A stretch of 64,000 nucleotides of DNA from JACVRW01 sp963820315 (lineage in GTDB: Bacteria; Actinomycetota; Thermoleophilia; Solirubrobacterales; Thermoleophilaceae), in NCBI GenBank assembly GCA_963820315.1, contig CAWFZK010000030.1:62001-126000 (forward strand), written 5' to 3'. The notes under the pieces are model-generated. The model searched no databases. It worked only from the letters and a program-made list of their open reading frames with translations, and was not told the DNA's origin. This document shows positions 44,158 through 52,622 of the stretch, piece by piece (position 1 is the first letter of the stretch; each line of letters opens with the position of its first letter). The position numbers and the translations under genes were made by a program.

Positions 44158-44933
44158 CGCGCCGCGCCGGCCTCGGCGCCCGCCCGGGTGTGCCGCTGCG
44201 TTCGAAAGAGCTCGAGCGCGTACGCGCCGGCCGGATGCTCGCGGAAGCTCCTGACGATCGCGCTGACGGGCCCTGAGAGCTCGTCCGGCTGTGGCAGCGG
44301 GGTGCCGTAACCGGGCGGGATGATGGCCGCGGCGGCCAGCGCCGCGAAGGTCAGATCCGCCGCGGTGAAGCGCTCGCCGCACAGATAAGGCCGGCCGTCC
44401 GCGAGCAGCTCCGCCACCTCGTCCAGCTCGCGGCGCACGCGCGGATCGTCGTCGCGGATCGTCGTCGGGCCGATCCCCAGCTCGCGCGCGGCAAAGCGCT
44501 TGACGAGTGGCCAGCCGATCCTCAGAAAGCGGTCCTCCCAGGGCGGCACGCCCTGGTTGTTGATCTCGAGCAGCTCGTTGCGGCGCGACAGCATGTGCGC
44601 GTACATGAGCCGCCTGGCATCCGGGCCGAGGCCCGCGTCGAAGCGGCGGCAGAGCGCCACGACCTCGTCGCGCAGCGCCGGCTCGGAGGGGAAGAGCCGC
44701 TGGTCCGGGTCGAGCGCGGCGTCGGCGTAGCGGACGATGTCCTCGGACTCGCTGAAGACGCCGTCGTGGGTGACCAGTACCGGCAGCGTGCCGGCGCCGC
44801 CGGCTCGTCGCGAGACGAGCCGGTGGACGCCCTGCACGTGGCGCTCCTCGTCGTATGCGAGACCGGCGCGCTCGAGCGCCCAGCGCGCCTTCTCGCAGAA
44901 ATGGCTGATCGGGATCGTGAGGAGGCGGCGCAC
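44154..44933 (-). CDS. glutathione S-transferase family protein
   Basis: 259 residues. N-terminal thioredoxin fold with ISHFCEKARWALERAGLAY (Cys in the active-site position) and TLPVLVTHDGVFSESEDIVRY (the cis-Pro and Ser binding glutathione), then an all-helical domain with LCGERFTAADLTFAALAAAA. Actinobacteria usually lack glutathione, so the thiol partner is uncertain. GTG 44933 is the start. Confidence 0.85.
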   Translation of the reverse strand: MRRLLTIPISHFCEKARWALERAGLAYDEERHVQGVHRLVSRRAGGAGTLPVLVTHDGVFSESEDIVRYADAALDPDQRLFPSEPALRDEVVALCRRFDAGLGPDARRLMYAHMLSRRNELLEINNQGVPPWEDRFLRIGWPLVKRFAARELGIGPTTIRDDDPRVRRELDEVAELLADGRPYLCGERFTAADLTFAALAAAAIIPPGYGTPLPQPDELSGPVSAIVRSFREHPAGAYALELFRTQRHTRAGAEAGAAR

Positions 44934-44951
44934 GCCCCCAATGATTGCGGG

Positions 44952-45407
44952 TCAGGCGACTGCCGTCGGCAGCTCCGCCGGGGGCTGCATGCCCGTCCCG
45001 ACGCCCACGCGGTTCCACGCGTTGATCGCGATGATCGCTCCGATCAGGTTGCCGAGCTCCTCCGGCGAGAACTCGCGGGCGGCGTCGTCGTAGACGTCGT
45101 CGGGCACGCCGCTCGCGGGCAGCAGGGTCATCGCCTCGGTCAGCGCGAGTGCGGCGCGCTCGCGGGAGTCGAAGAAGGGCGTCTCGCGCCAGACGGCGAC
45201 CGTGTGGATGCGGCGCGGGTCGTCACCGCCGTCGTGGGCGTCGCGCGAGTGCTGGTCGACGCACCAGGCGCAGCCGTTCAGCTGCGAGGCCCGCAGCCTC
45301 ACCAACTCGCGCAGCGGCTCGTCGAAGTTGACGCTCTCGTCGAGGGCGTCGATCGCGCGGTAGACCTCGCGCGCGGTCTTGGAAAGTGGCGTTCTCGTAG
45401 TGGACAT
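44952..45407 (-). CDS. carboxymuconolactone decarboxylase/AhpD-family protein
   Basis: 151 residues. The AhpD motif is LNGCAWCVDQHSRDAHDGG (CxxC near 46-49 with the downstream His), followed by helices RERAALALTEAMTLL and ELGNLIGAIIAINAWNRVGV. It is an alkylhydroperoxidase-type fold. It is divergent from a MocR regulator with 21 bases between the starts, a widespread regulator-target pair. Confidence 0.9.
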   Translation of the reverse strand: MSTTRTPLSKTAREVYRAIDALDESVNFDEPLRELVRLRASQLNGCAWCVDQHSRDAHDGGDDPRRIHTVAVWRETPFFDSRERAALALTEAMTLLPASGVPDDVYDDAAREFSPEELGNLIGAIIAINAWNRVGVGTGMQPPAELPTAVA

Positions 45408-45426
45408 GGAGCAAATTTTCGCGATC

Positions 45427-45477
45427 ATGTGTACCAGTGGCAAGAGTCCAATTCTGAGCAGAAATCCTGGTCCACTT
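45427..45477. promoter_or_regulatory. inverted repeat, probable MocR operator
   Basis: ATGTGTACCAG (45427-45437) and CTGGTCCACTT (45467-45477) are complementary at 9 of 11 positions with a 29-base spacer. On the minus strand the right arm reads AAGTGGACCAG, close to motifs described for MocR-type regulators such as PdxR (from memory). It overlaps both promoters of the divergent pair. Confidence 0.6.
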
Positions 45478-46868
45478 CGAGTCCGGCTCTGCAGCTGACC
45501 CTCGGCCCCGGCGGCGGCCGCAGGGACGCGCTGGAGGCCTCTCTGCGTGACGCGATCCGCGAGGGCCGCTTGGCCGCCGGGGCGCGCCTGCCGTCCACGC
45601 GAGCGCTCGCCACGGACCTCGGGCTGGCGCGCGGGACGATCGCGGAGGCGTACGCGCAGCTCCAGGCCGAGGGCTACCTCACGGCCCGGCGCGGCGGCGG
45701 CACGTGGGTCAGCGAGGTCGCGGCGGCGGCGCTGCCGCGCCGCCCGCGGGCCGTGGCCGCCCTGCCGAGCGCGCGCTTCAGCTTCCACCCGGGACTTCCG
45801 GACCTCGCCGCCTTCCCGCACGCCGCCTGGTGCAGTGCGCTCCGGCGCGGCCTTCGCGAGGCCCCCGCGGCGACCCTGGGCTACGGCGATCCGCGCGGGC
45901 GGCCCGAGCTGCGTGAGGCGCTCGCCGACTACCTGGCGCGCGTACGGGGCGTCGTCCCGAACCCGGAGCTGATCGTGGTCTGCGGCGGCTTCCGGCATGG
46001 GCTTTCGCTCATCGCGCGCGTGCTGCGCGGGCGCGGGGCCCGGCGCGTGGCTATGGAGGAGCCCGGCCTCAATGACCACCACAACGCGCTCGTCGCCGCC
46101 GGGCTCGCGCCGGCGCCGCTTCCCGTCGACGAACACGGCGCGCGCACCGACCTGCTCGCGGAGATCGGCGCCGCAGCCGCCGTGATCGGCCCGGCTCACC
46201 AGTTCCCCAGCGGCGCGCTGCTTCACCCCGAGCGGCGCGCGGCCGCGCTGGCCTGGGCGCGCGCGGCGGATGGGCTCGTGGTCGAGGACGACTACGACGC
46301 GGAGCTGCGCTTCGACCGTCAGCCGATCGGCGCCCTGCAGGCGCTCGATCCCGAGCACGTCGTGTATGGCGGCACCGCGAGCAAGACGCTCGCGCCCGGG
46401 CTCAGGCTCGGCTGGATCGTGCTCCCCGCGGAGCTGGTGGAGCCCGTTCTCGCGCTGCGCGAGGCGGAGGACCTGCATGTCCCGGCGCCCGACCAGATCG
46501 CCTTCGCGGAGCTGCTCGGATCCGGTGCCTACGAGCGTCACGTGCGCCGCATGCGTGCGCGCTATCGAGGGCGCCGGGAGGAGGTCGTCGCGCTGCTCGC
46601 GGAGCGCGCGCCGCGGATGACGCCGGTGGGCATCGCCGCCGGGCTGAGGGTGCTGCTCGAGCTGCCCGCGGACGGGCCGCCCGCCGCCGAGCTGGTCGAA
46701 GCCGCGGCAGCGCGCTCGATCGAGCTGTTCCCGCTCCGCCGCTTCCATCACCACGGTGAGCCCGTGCCCGACGGGATCGTGCTGGGCTACGGGGCGCTCC
46801 CCGAGCATGCGTTCGACGCGGGCCTCGAGGCGCTCGGCGAGCTGTTCGCAGAGGCGCTGCCGGGCTGA
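45429..46868 (+). CDS. MocR-type PLP-dependent transcriptional regulator
   Basis: 479 residues from GTG 45429. N-terminal GntR-type winged helix (SLRDAIREGRLAAGARLPST, LARGTIAEAYAQLQAEGYLT, about 30-95) fused to a fold-type I aminotransferase domain with LGYGDPRGRPELREALADYL, VIGPAHQFPSGALL, LVVEDDYDAELRFDR and the PLP lysine in YGGTASKTLAPGLRLGW. It should regulate the divergent AhpD-like gene and itself. The effector is unknown. The frame is open far upstream, but that is antisense to other genes. Confidence 0.93.
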   Translation: MYQWQESNSEQKSWSTSSPALQLTLGPGGGRRDALEASLRDAIREGRLAAGARLPSTRALATDLGLARGTIAEAYAQLQAEGYLTARRGGGTWVSEVAAAALPRRPRAVAALPSARFSFHPGLPDLAAFPHAAWCSALRRGLREAPAATLGYGDPRGRPELREALADYLARVRGVVPNPELIVVCGGFRHGLSLIARVLRGRGARRVAMEEPGLNDHHNALVAAGLAPAPLPVDEHGARTDLLAEIGAAAAVIGPAHQFPSGALLHPERRAAALAWARAADGLVVEDDYDAELRFDRQPIGALQALDPEHVVYGGTASKTLAPGLRLGWIVLPAELVEPVLALREAEDLHVPAPDQIAFAELLGSGAYERHVRRMRARYRGRREEVVALLAERAPRMTPVGIAAGLRVLLELPADGPPAAELVEAAAARSIELFPLRRFHHHGEPVPDGIVLGYGALPEHAFDAGLEALGELFAEALPG

Positions 46869-46870
46869 GT

Positions 46871-46893
46871 CCCTTACCCGCTCGGATAAGGGG
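46871..46893 (+). terminator. hairpin after the MocR gene
   Basis: CCCTTACCC-GCTC-GGATAAGGG forms a nine-position stem with one mismatch directly after the stop at 46868. There is no clear U-tract. The following bases to 46949 contain the upstream region of the ParB-like gene. Confidence 0.5.
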
Positions 46894-46949
46894 TGATGAA
46901 CGGCGAATTACCGATGTAAGCAGGCCTTCTCAGGGCCATAGTTTGCGCT

Positions 46950-47396
46950 GTGGAAACGGGAAACCTCATGGTCGATGCCGGAACCGCGTTCGCCCGCTCG
47001 CAGTGGCGGCGCCGTCGCGCGCGGGCGGCAAACTGGGTGCTGCGCAGGCACGGAGCGTGTCTGGCGACGCTCGATCAGCATTTGGGCGCGGCGCCCGCCG
47101 CCCGCCGCACAGCGGGGGTGCGCGCGATCCCGCTCGACTCGATAGTCGGCACCACCGAGACCGCCAAGGCTCGGAGGTTCGACGCCTCCTTCCGGCCGCC
47201 TCCCTCGAGCCGGCGCCGCTGGGAAGGGCTCTGGCTGGCGAGTCGCCGCGGCCGCCAGCTGCCGCCGATCTCCGTCTACCGCCTCGGTGACGGCCACTAC
47301 GTCGAAGACGGCCATCACCGGGTGTCGGTGGCGCGCGCCCTCGGCATGGCCGCCATCGACGCGGAGGTCACCGAGCTGGCGGGCGGGCGCCTGTGA
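46950..47396 (+). CDS. ParB-like nuclease-domain protein
   Basis: 148 residues, strongly basic at the N-terminus (SQWRRRRARAANWVLRRHG). The C-terminal half has the ParB/Srx-like pattern LPPISVYRLGDGHYVEDGHHRVSVARALG, where GHHR corresponds to the conserved box of ParB-type domains. There is no helix-turn-helix, so it is not a partition protein. Start GTG 46950 or ATG 46968. Role unknown; annotated similarly in other actinobacteria. Confidence 0.75.
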   Translation: METGNLMVDAGTAFARSQWRRRRARAANWVLRRHGACLATLDQHLGAAPAARRTAGVRAIPLDSIVGTTETAKARRFDASFRPPPSSRRRWEGLWLASRRGRQLPPISVYRLGDGHYVEDGHHRVSVARALGMAAIDAEVTELAGGRL

Positions 47397-47502
47397 TCGT
47401 CCTCGGGAGTGCACCGGTCCGCACGGCCCCAGAGGTCGAGCGCTGGCTGCGTTCGCTCGTTGACGAGGAACCGAGCTGGGCGGCTCGCCAGCACGCCGCC
47501 GC

Positions 47503-48522
47503 TCAGCTCGAAAGCGAGCTGGGCAGCCCGAAGCGCTCGAACAGCCCCGGCGTCCTGAAGGCGACCACGTCGGCGATCGCCTCGCCCCTGAAGGTGAGAA
47601 CGTCGAGCGCTACCGGCATGTATCCGCCGTCATCTTCGTTCCAGCGGTAGGCGGCCAGCGCGGGCTGGCCGTTCGCGCTCGATTGGATGTAGCGCAGGTC
47701 GGCGGCCGGCAGGCTCGGCATGAGCCAGGAAGCGGCGATCGCCTGGCGGCCCCGGCACCAGCCGGCGTAAGGGGGCATGGCGAAGGTCGCGTCCTCGGCG
47801 AGCATCGAGAGGATCGTGTCGACGTCGCCGCGCTCGAAGGCGTCGCTGAAGCGCTCCACGAGCCTGCGCACCTGCCGGTCCCCGAGCGAGCGCACGTTGG
47901 CCTGCTGGCTGTGCTCGGGGAGCCGCTTGTCGACCGTCGCCCGCGCGCGCTGCAGCGAGCTGTTGACCGAGGCGACGGTGGTGTCCATCGTCCCCGCGAC
48001 CTCGCGAGCCGAGAAGCCGAGCACCTCGCGCAGGATCAGCACGGCGCGCTGGCGCGCGGGCAGGTGCTGAAGAGCCGCGATGAAGGCGAGCTCCACGGCC
48101 TCGCGCTGCTCGTAGCGCGCCTCGGGAGCCGCATAGCCGTCGTCGATCTCGCCGTCGGGGTAGGGGTCGATCCAGGTGCCGTCGGCGAGCGGCTCGCCGT
48201 GGTCGGCGGGATCGGTCGCCCCGCTCTGGTCGATCGGCAGCACGCGTGCGGGCCGGCGCGCGAGCGCGTCCAGGCAGACGTTCGTCGCGATCCGGTACAG
48301 CCAGTTCCTGAGCGAACGCTGGCGCGACAGCCGCGGGAGCCCGCGCCAGGCGCGCAGCAGCACCTCCTGGAGGGCGTCCTCGGCATCGTGGAGCGAGCCA
48401 AGCATGCGATAGCAGTGGGCGTGCAGCTCGGCGCCGTAGCGCTCGACGAGGCGGCGGTAGGCATCGGGATCGCCCTCTCGGGCCGCTTCGAAGAGCTCGT
48501 GCTCGAGTACTGGTGGTCCCAT
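47503..48522 (-). CDS. ECF sigma factor with C-terminal SnoaL-like domain (SigX5/TIGR02960 type)
   Basis: 339 residues from ATG 48522. Sigma region 2 is RLVERYGAELHAHCYRMLGS, HDAEDALQEVLLRAWRGLPR and RNWLYRIATNVCLDALARRP; region 4 is LPARQRAVLILREVLGFSAREVAGTMDTTVASVNSSLQRAR. Residues about 210-339 are a SnoaL/NTF2-like domain (FSDAFERGDVDTILSMLAEDATFAM) of the kind that regulates ECF41-like sigma factors in cis. No anti-sigma gene is adjacent. It is divergent from the VOC-VOC-FAD operon with an inverted repeat between them. Confidence 0.93.
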   Translation of the reverse strand: MGPPVLEHELFEAAREGDPDAYRRLVERYGAELHAHCYRMLGSLHDAEDALQEVLLRAWRGLPRLSRQRSLRNWLYRIATNVCLDALARRPARVLPIDQSGATDPADHGEPLADGTWIDPYPDGEIDDGYAAPEARYEQREAVELAFIAALQHLPARQRAVLILREVLGFSAREVAGTMDTTVASVNSSLQRARATVDKRLPEHSQQANVRSLGDRQVRRLVERFSDAFERGDVDTILSMLAEDATFAMPPYAGWCRGRQAIAASWLMPSLPAADLRYIQSSANGQPALAAYRWNEDDGGYMPVALDVLTFRGEAIADVVAFRTPGLFERFGLPSSLSS

Positions 48523-48554
48523 CATCCAAGAAGGTAGACCGCCGACCGGGCCCA

Positions 48555-48580
48555 AACTCATCGGTCTCGGCCGATGAGTT
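48555..48580. promoter_or_regulatory. inverted repeat between sigma factor and VOC operon
   Basis: AACTCATCGG-TCTCGG-CCGATGAGTT, a perfect 10-bp repeat with a 6-base spacer, lies 33 bases upstream of the sigma factor ATG and 55 bases upstream of the VOC start. The symmetry and placement suit an operator for a dimeric regulator (VOC genes are often controlled by ArsR or SigX5-type systems). Confidence 0.6.
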
Positions 48581-48634
48581 GGCGCTTCCGCCGGCGTCTA
48601 ATCGGGTAGACCCGCCTGCGGAAGGGGTGCATAC

Positions 48635-49027
48635 GTGATCAGAGACATCAGCAAGGTCGTCGTCCCGGTGGACGATCAGGTCCGCGCCAAGGACTTCTGG
48701 ACGAGCCGGCTCGGCTTCGACGTCGTATCGGACGAGTCCTACGGCGACGAGCGCTGGATAGAGGTGGCTCCGCCCTCCGGCGGGCCCGTGATCGTGCTGA
48801 GCCCGCGCACGGAGGGTGACGCCCGGCGCGACGTCCCGGATCAGCTTCCTCACTCGCCCGTCTTCTTCAACTGCGACGACATCGAGGCCACCCACCGCGA
48901 GCTCGTCGAGCGCGGCGTGCGCTTCCCGGTGCCGCCGGCCAGGATGCACTTCGGCTGGTGGTCGCTCTTCGAGGACGACGAGGGCACGCGCTACGCGCTC
49001 GGCCAGTGGGACTCGAGCCCGGCATGA
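48635..49027 (+). CDS. VOC (glyoxalase/dioxygenase-fold) protein
   Basis: 130 residues. One VOC module pair: KVVVPVDDQVRAKDFWTSRL, GFDVVSDESYGDERWIEVAP, VFFNCDDIEATHRELVERGV and WWSLFEDDEGTRYALGQWD. Possible metal ligands are not all conserved. First gene of a tightly coupled operon (ATGA overlap with the next), divergent from the sigma factor, which may control it. Confidence 0.87.
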   Translation: MIRDISKVVVPVDDQVRAKDFWTSRLGFDVVSDESYGDERWIEVAPPSGGPVIVLSPRTEGDARRDVPDQLPHSPVFFNCDDIEATHRELVERGVRFPVPPARMHFGWWSLFEDDEGTRYALGQWDSSPA

Positions 49028-49800
49028 GCGAGCGCGACGGCTACGAGCATGGCGTCCCCTGCGGCCTCGCCGGCGCCTATCCGGACCCCGCCGGTGCGGC
49101 GCGCTTCTACGGCGAGCTGCTCGGCTGGGAGACCGAGCCGGAAGGCGACGCGCATCTGCTGTGCCGCCTGCGCGGGCGCGAGGTGGCGGTGATCGGCACG
49201 GCGCTCGACGCCTCGGCGCCCGAGGCCGCGCTCTGGATCACGCACATCTGGGTGGATGATGCGGGCGACAGCGCGCGCAGCGTGAGCGCTGCGGGCGGCA
49301 CGGTCCTGGCCGAGCCGTTCGACGCCGCGGGCGGCTCCCGCGTCGCCGTCGTGGCGGATCCGCAGGGCGCCGTTTTCGCGCTCCTGCAGGCCGGCGAGGT
49401 GCGCGGGGCCGAGGTGGTGAACGAGCCGGGAGCCTGGACGATAAGCAGCCTCGCGACCTCCGACCCCGAGGCGGCGAAGAGCTTCTACGGCCGAGTGTTC
49501 GGCTGGGAGACGGACGACTTCGACGGCGCCTGGCTGTGGCGGCTCCCGGGCTATGTCGGCGGCGAGCCGATGCAGCCCGTGCCACGCGACGTGATCGGCG
49601 TGATGGTGCCCGCCGAGGGGCGCCCGCCCGGCTGGGACGTCAACTTCTGGGTCCACGACGCCGACGAGACGGCCGCCCGCGCGGCAGAGCTCGGCGGCAG
49701 CGTGGTCGTGCCCCCAGTCGACGGTCCGGTCACACGCGACGCCGTGCTGGCCGACCCGCAGGGCGGCGTCTTCTCGGTATCCACCGCGCCCCATCCGTGA
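49024..49800 (+). CDS. double VOC-domain protein (CFP30B-like)
   Basis: 258 residues with two VOC repeats: YPDPAGAARFYGELLGWETE to VADPQGAVFALLQAGE (about 15-125), and TSDPEAAKSFYGRVFGWETD to LADPQGGVFSVSTAPHP (about 140-258). Such proteins resemble mycobacterial CFP30B hydroxylase-like proteins; substrate unknown. ATGA with the preceding gene and GTGA with the following oxidoreductase. Confidence 0.9.
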   Translation: MSERDGYEHGVPCGLAGAYPDPAGAARFYGELLGWETEPEGDAHLLCRLRGREVAVIGTALDASAPEAALWITHIWVDDAGDSARSVSAAGGTVLAEPFDAAGGSRVAVVADPQGAVFALLQAGEVRGAEVVNEPGAWTISSLATSDPEAAKSFYGRVFGWETDDFDGAWLWRLPGYVGGEPMQPVPRDVIGVMVPAEGRPPGWDVNFWVHDADETAARAAELGGSVVVPPVDGPVTRDAVLADPQGGVFSVSTAPHP

Positions 49801-51155
49801 CCCTGCTGCTTGCCGGCAGCACGGGATACGAGGAGGCCCGACGGCCCTCGATCGCGAACTTCGACGACGTCGAGCCGCGCGCCGTGGCGCGCTGCCGGAC
49901 CGAGGCGGACGTCGCGAACGCGCTCGCCTACGCGCGCTCGGAAGGCCTTCGGGTGGCGCTGCGCAGCGGAGGCCACTGCTTTGCCGGGCGCTCCTCCACC
50001 GACGGAGTCGTCATCGACGTCTCCCCCATGAGCTCGATCTCACTCGACGCCGAGCTCGCCACGATCGGCGCGGGCGCTCGGCTCGGGGACGTGTATGACG
50101 CGCTCGCCCGCGACTGCCGGACGCTCGCCGCCGGCTGCGGCCCCGATGTCGGCATCGCCGGGCTGACCCTCGGCGGCGGGCTCGGAATCCTCGGGCGCCA
50201 GCACGGTCTGACCGCGGACAGCCTGCGCGCCGCACGCGTCGTGCTCGCCGGCGGGAGCGTCGTCGAAGCGAGCGAGCAGCGCGAGCCGGACCTCTTCTGG
50301 GCCCTGCGCGGCGCCGGCGGAGGACAGTTCGGCGTGGTCACCTCGCTCGTGCTGCGCGCGCTGCCGGCGCCGCCCGTCGCGACGAGCATCCACCTGACCT
50401 GGCCACACGAGCACGCCTCCGCGCTGCTGGCCGCGTGGCAGGCGTGGTCGCCGGACGCGCCGGATGCGCTGGCCGCGAGCCTCCTGCTCACGGCGGCGCC
50501 GGATCCGGCCCGGCCGGTCGCCGCCCACGTCTTCGGCGCGATGACCGCGAGCTCGGAGACGGCGGCCGCGTTGCTCGCAGAGCTCGTGGAGCGCGTGGGC
50601 GCCCGGCCGCTCTCATCGGAGCTCGTCGAGACGCCCTACCGCGAGGCGAAGCGCTGGCTCGCCGAGCACGGGCCAGGCGAGGAGGTTCCCGGCGGGCATC
50701 TCTACTGCAAGTCCGAGTTCTTCGGGGAGCCACTCCCCGCCGGCGCGATCGAGCAGCTGATCGAGCTGCTCGCCGCGGACAGGCGCGGCGGCGAGGCCCG
50801 CGAGCTCGACTTCAGCCCGTGGGGCGGCGCCTACAACCGGGTCGCGCCGGACGCGACCGCCTTCCCGCACCGAGACGCGCGCTTCCTGCTGAAGCCGGGC
50901 GTCGTGCTCGCACCGGGCGCGGACCGCGACGCCGGACGCCGCTGGCTCGGCGAGGCGTGGGCGACTACACATCCGTACGGCACGGGCGGCGCCTACGTCA
51001 ACTTCCCGGACACCGAGCTCGAGGGCTGGGCGCGGGCCTACCACGGCGACAACCTCGAGCGCCTGGAGCGCGCCAAGGCCGCCTACGACCCCGAGAACGT
51101 GTTCCAGTTCCCGCAGTCGCTCAGCGCGCCTGATCAGGCAGGCCGGCCGACCTGA
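49797..51155 (+). CDS. FAD-linked oxidase (BBE-like)
   Basis: 452 residues from GTG 49797. The PCMH-type FAD domain has LRVALRSGGHCFAGRSSTDG with a His near 60 suited to covalent FAD, AAGCGPDVGIAGLTLGGGLG with a Cys that may be the second attachment, and AARVVLAGGSVVEASEQREPDLFWALRGAGGGQFGVV. The C-terminal BBE tail is AYVNFPDTELEGWARAYHGD, LERLERAKAAYDPENVFQFP. It oxidises an alcohol or sugar-like group with O2; substrate unknown. It ends overlapping the SnoaL gene tail to tail. Confidence 0.92.
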   Translation: MTLLLAGSTGYEEARRPSIANFDDVEPRAVARCRTEADVANALAYARSEGLRVALRSGGHCFAGRSSTDGVVIDVSPMSSISLDAELATIGAGARLGDVYDALARDCRTLAAGCGPDVGIAGLTLGGGLGILGRQHGLTADSLRAARVVLAGGSVVEASEQREPDLFWALRGAGGGQFGVVTSLVLRALPAPPVATSIHLTWPHEHASALLAAWQAWSPDAPDALAASLLLTAAPDPARPVAAHVFGAMTASSETAAALLAELVERVGARPLSSELVETPYREAKRWLAEHGPGEEVPGGHLYCKSEFFGEPLPAGAIEQLIELLAADRRGGEARELDFSPWGGAYNRVAPDATAFPHRDARFLLKPGVVLAPGADRDAGRRWLGEAWATTHPYGTGGAYVNFPDTELEGWARAYHGDNLERLERAKAAYDPENVFQFPQSLSAPDQAGRPT

Positions 51156-51522
51156 GCGCCTCGGCCCGGTCCGCGTAGACCTCGAAGCGCGCGATCTTCC
51201 CGCCGGCAAACGCGTAGACGAGCCAGTAGTCGTCCTCGATCGGTACGCCGCTGCCCGCGCCCCGGCCCCACTGGTGCTGGCGCACCACCACGCGCTCGCC
51301 GGCGTCGATGACCTCCGTCACCTCGTAGGACCACTCGCTGAACCCCTCGACCCAGTCGGCCACCATCCTCAGCAGCCCGTCACGCCCGTGATACACGGCG
51401 CGGTCGGGGTGAGCACGGGTCGCCACTAGGTCCGGTGCCATGGCCTCCAGGGCCTCGTCGAGGTCGCCCCGCGCGAACGCCTCGAGCGAGCGCCGGGCCA
51501 GCTCAACGTTCTCCTGCGACAC
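51121..51522 (-). CDS. SnoaL/NTF2-like protein
   Basis: 133 residues. Begins MSQENVELARRSLEAFARGD, the common start of actinobacterial SnoaL-like proteins, then a cone-shaped fold with YHGRDGLLRMVADWVEGFSE, VVVRQHQWGRGAGSG and WLVYAFAGGKIARFEVYAD. It could be an isomerase-like or ligand-binding protein. Its 3' 35 bases overlap the FAD oxidase gene. Confidence 0.86.
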   Translation of the reverse strand: MSQENVELARRSLEAFARGDLDEALEAMAPDLVATRAHPDRAVYHGRDGLLRMVADWVEGFSEWSYEVTEVIDAGERVVVRQHQWGRGAGSGVPIEDDYWLVYAFAGGKIARFEVYADRAEALRSAGLPDQAR

Positions 51523-51530
51523 GGCGCCGG

Positions 51531-52379
51531 CTAGCCAGGCACGTACGCCATCGAGTCCGGGTGCGGGCCCGTGCGGCCCTCCTCACCACGGTCGAGCGCA
51601 TCGATCTTCTCGGCGTCGCCCGGCTCGAGCTCGAAATCGAAGAGCTCGAAGTTCTCCTTGATGCGCGCCGGGGTGGTCGACTTCGGAAAGACGATGTTGC
51701 CGTGCTCGATGTGCCAGCGCAGGACCACCTGCGCGGGCGTCCGGCCGAGTCGCTCGGCGATCTCGGTGATGACCGGGTCGTCGAGAACGGCGCCCTGGGC
51801 GATCGGAGACCACGCCTCCGTCGCGATTCCGTGCTCGCCGCCGTACGAGTCGACCTCCGCGTTCAGCAGATACGGATGCAGCTCGATCTGGTTGACCGCC
51901 GGGACCACCTCCGCCTCGGCGGCGAGCCGCTCCAAATGCTCCGCCTGGAAGTTGGAGACGCCGATCGAGCGCGAGCGCCCGTCGCGCTGGAACTCCTCGA
52001 GGGTCCTCCAGGTGGAGACGTAGTCGCCGTCATAGAGCGTCGGCAGCGGCCAGTGGATCAGGAACAGGTCGACGTACTCGAACCCGAGCGCCTCGAGCGT
52101 GGAATCGAACGCCCGGCGCGCCTCGTCGGGCTCGTGATAGCCGTTGTTCAGCTTGCTCGTGACATAGACCTCCGAGCGGTCAAGCCCGGACGCCCGGATC
52201 GCCTCCCCCACGCCCTCCTCGTTGCCGTACATCTCGGCGGTGTCGATGTGCCGGTAGCCGACCCGCAGCGACTCGGCCACCGCCTCGGCGGTCTCAGCGG
52301 GATCGATCTGAAACACGCCGAAGCCGAGCTGCGGGATGGCGTGGCCGTCGTTCAGCTTGATTGTCGGTACAGCGCTCAT
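51531..52379 (-). CDS. aldo/keto reductase
   Basis: 282 residues from ATG 52379. Typical AKR5-like: LGFGVFQIDPAETAEAVAES, VGYRHIDTAEMYGNEEGVGEAI (catalytic Asp and Tyr), VYVTSKLNNGY (Lys), YVDLFLIHWPLP (His), IGVSNFQAEHLERL, VNQIELHPYL and VFPKSTTPARIKENFELFDF (NADPH). It reduces carbonyl compounds; related proteins handle methylglyoxal or 2,5-diketo-gluconate. 8 bases upstream of the SnoaL gene on the same strand. Confidence 0.95.
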   Translation of the reverse strand: MSAVPTIKLNDGHAIPQLGFGVFQIDPAETAEAVAESLRVGYRHIDTAEMYGNEEGVGEAIRASGLDRSEVYVTSKLNNGYHEPDEARRAFDSTLEALGFEYVDLFLIHWPLPTLYDGDYVSTWRTLEEFQRDGRSRSIGVSNFQAEHLERLAAEAEVVPAVNQIELHPYLLNAEVDSYGGEHGIATEAWSPIAQGAVLDDPVITEIAERLGRTPAQVVLRWHIEHGNIVFPKSTTPARIKENFELFDFELEPGDAEKIDALDRGEEGRTGPHPDSMAYVPG

Positions 52380-52430
52380 GGCCCCCTCCTTACCCCGCTG
52401 TCCGCGACCGCAGTCACCTACGATCGACCG

Positions 52431-52622
52431 GTGGAGTTCAGCTACAGCGTCACGAAGGACGGCCGCGTCCGGATCGCATTCCGCGGCCGCCACGTGGTGA
52501 CCGTCGCAGGCCCGCGCGCGGGGCGCCTCTCGGCCCAGCTCGCGGGCGCCGGCGGCGAGGAGACGCAGCAGCTCCTCGCTCGCGCGACCGGCAACTTCAA
52601 GCGCGGGAACGAGCGGCGCTAG
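52431..52622 (+). CDS. small conserved actinobacterial protein, function unknown
   Basis: 63 residues from GTG 52431 (VEFSYSVTKDGRVRIAFRGR ... LLARATGNFKRGNER). The pattern of a short beta hairpin, a helix and a basic ATGNFKRGNE tail is familiar from small hypothetical proteins in many actinobacteria. Divergent from the aldo/keto reductase (51-base gap). Stop overlaps the MMPL stop by 4 bases. Confidence 0.72.
   Translation: MEFSYSVTKDGRVRIAFRGRHVVTVAGPRAGRLSAQLAGAGGEETQQLLARATGNFKRGNERR

Noticed and set aside
44595..45428. Plus-strand extension of the MocR frame by 278 codons
   Set aside because: It runs antisense through the GST and AhpD-like genes; MocR family alignment begins near 45429.
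47393..47650. 85-codon frame beginning at a GTGA overlap with the ParB-like gene
   Set aside because: The last 150 bases are antisense to the sigma factor and its second half is low-complexity. The first 40 codons could be a real short gene, but I cannot support it.
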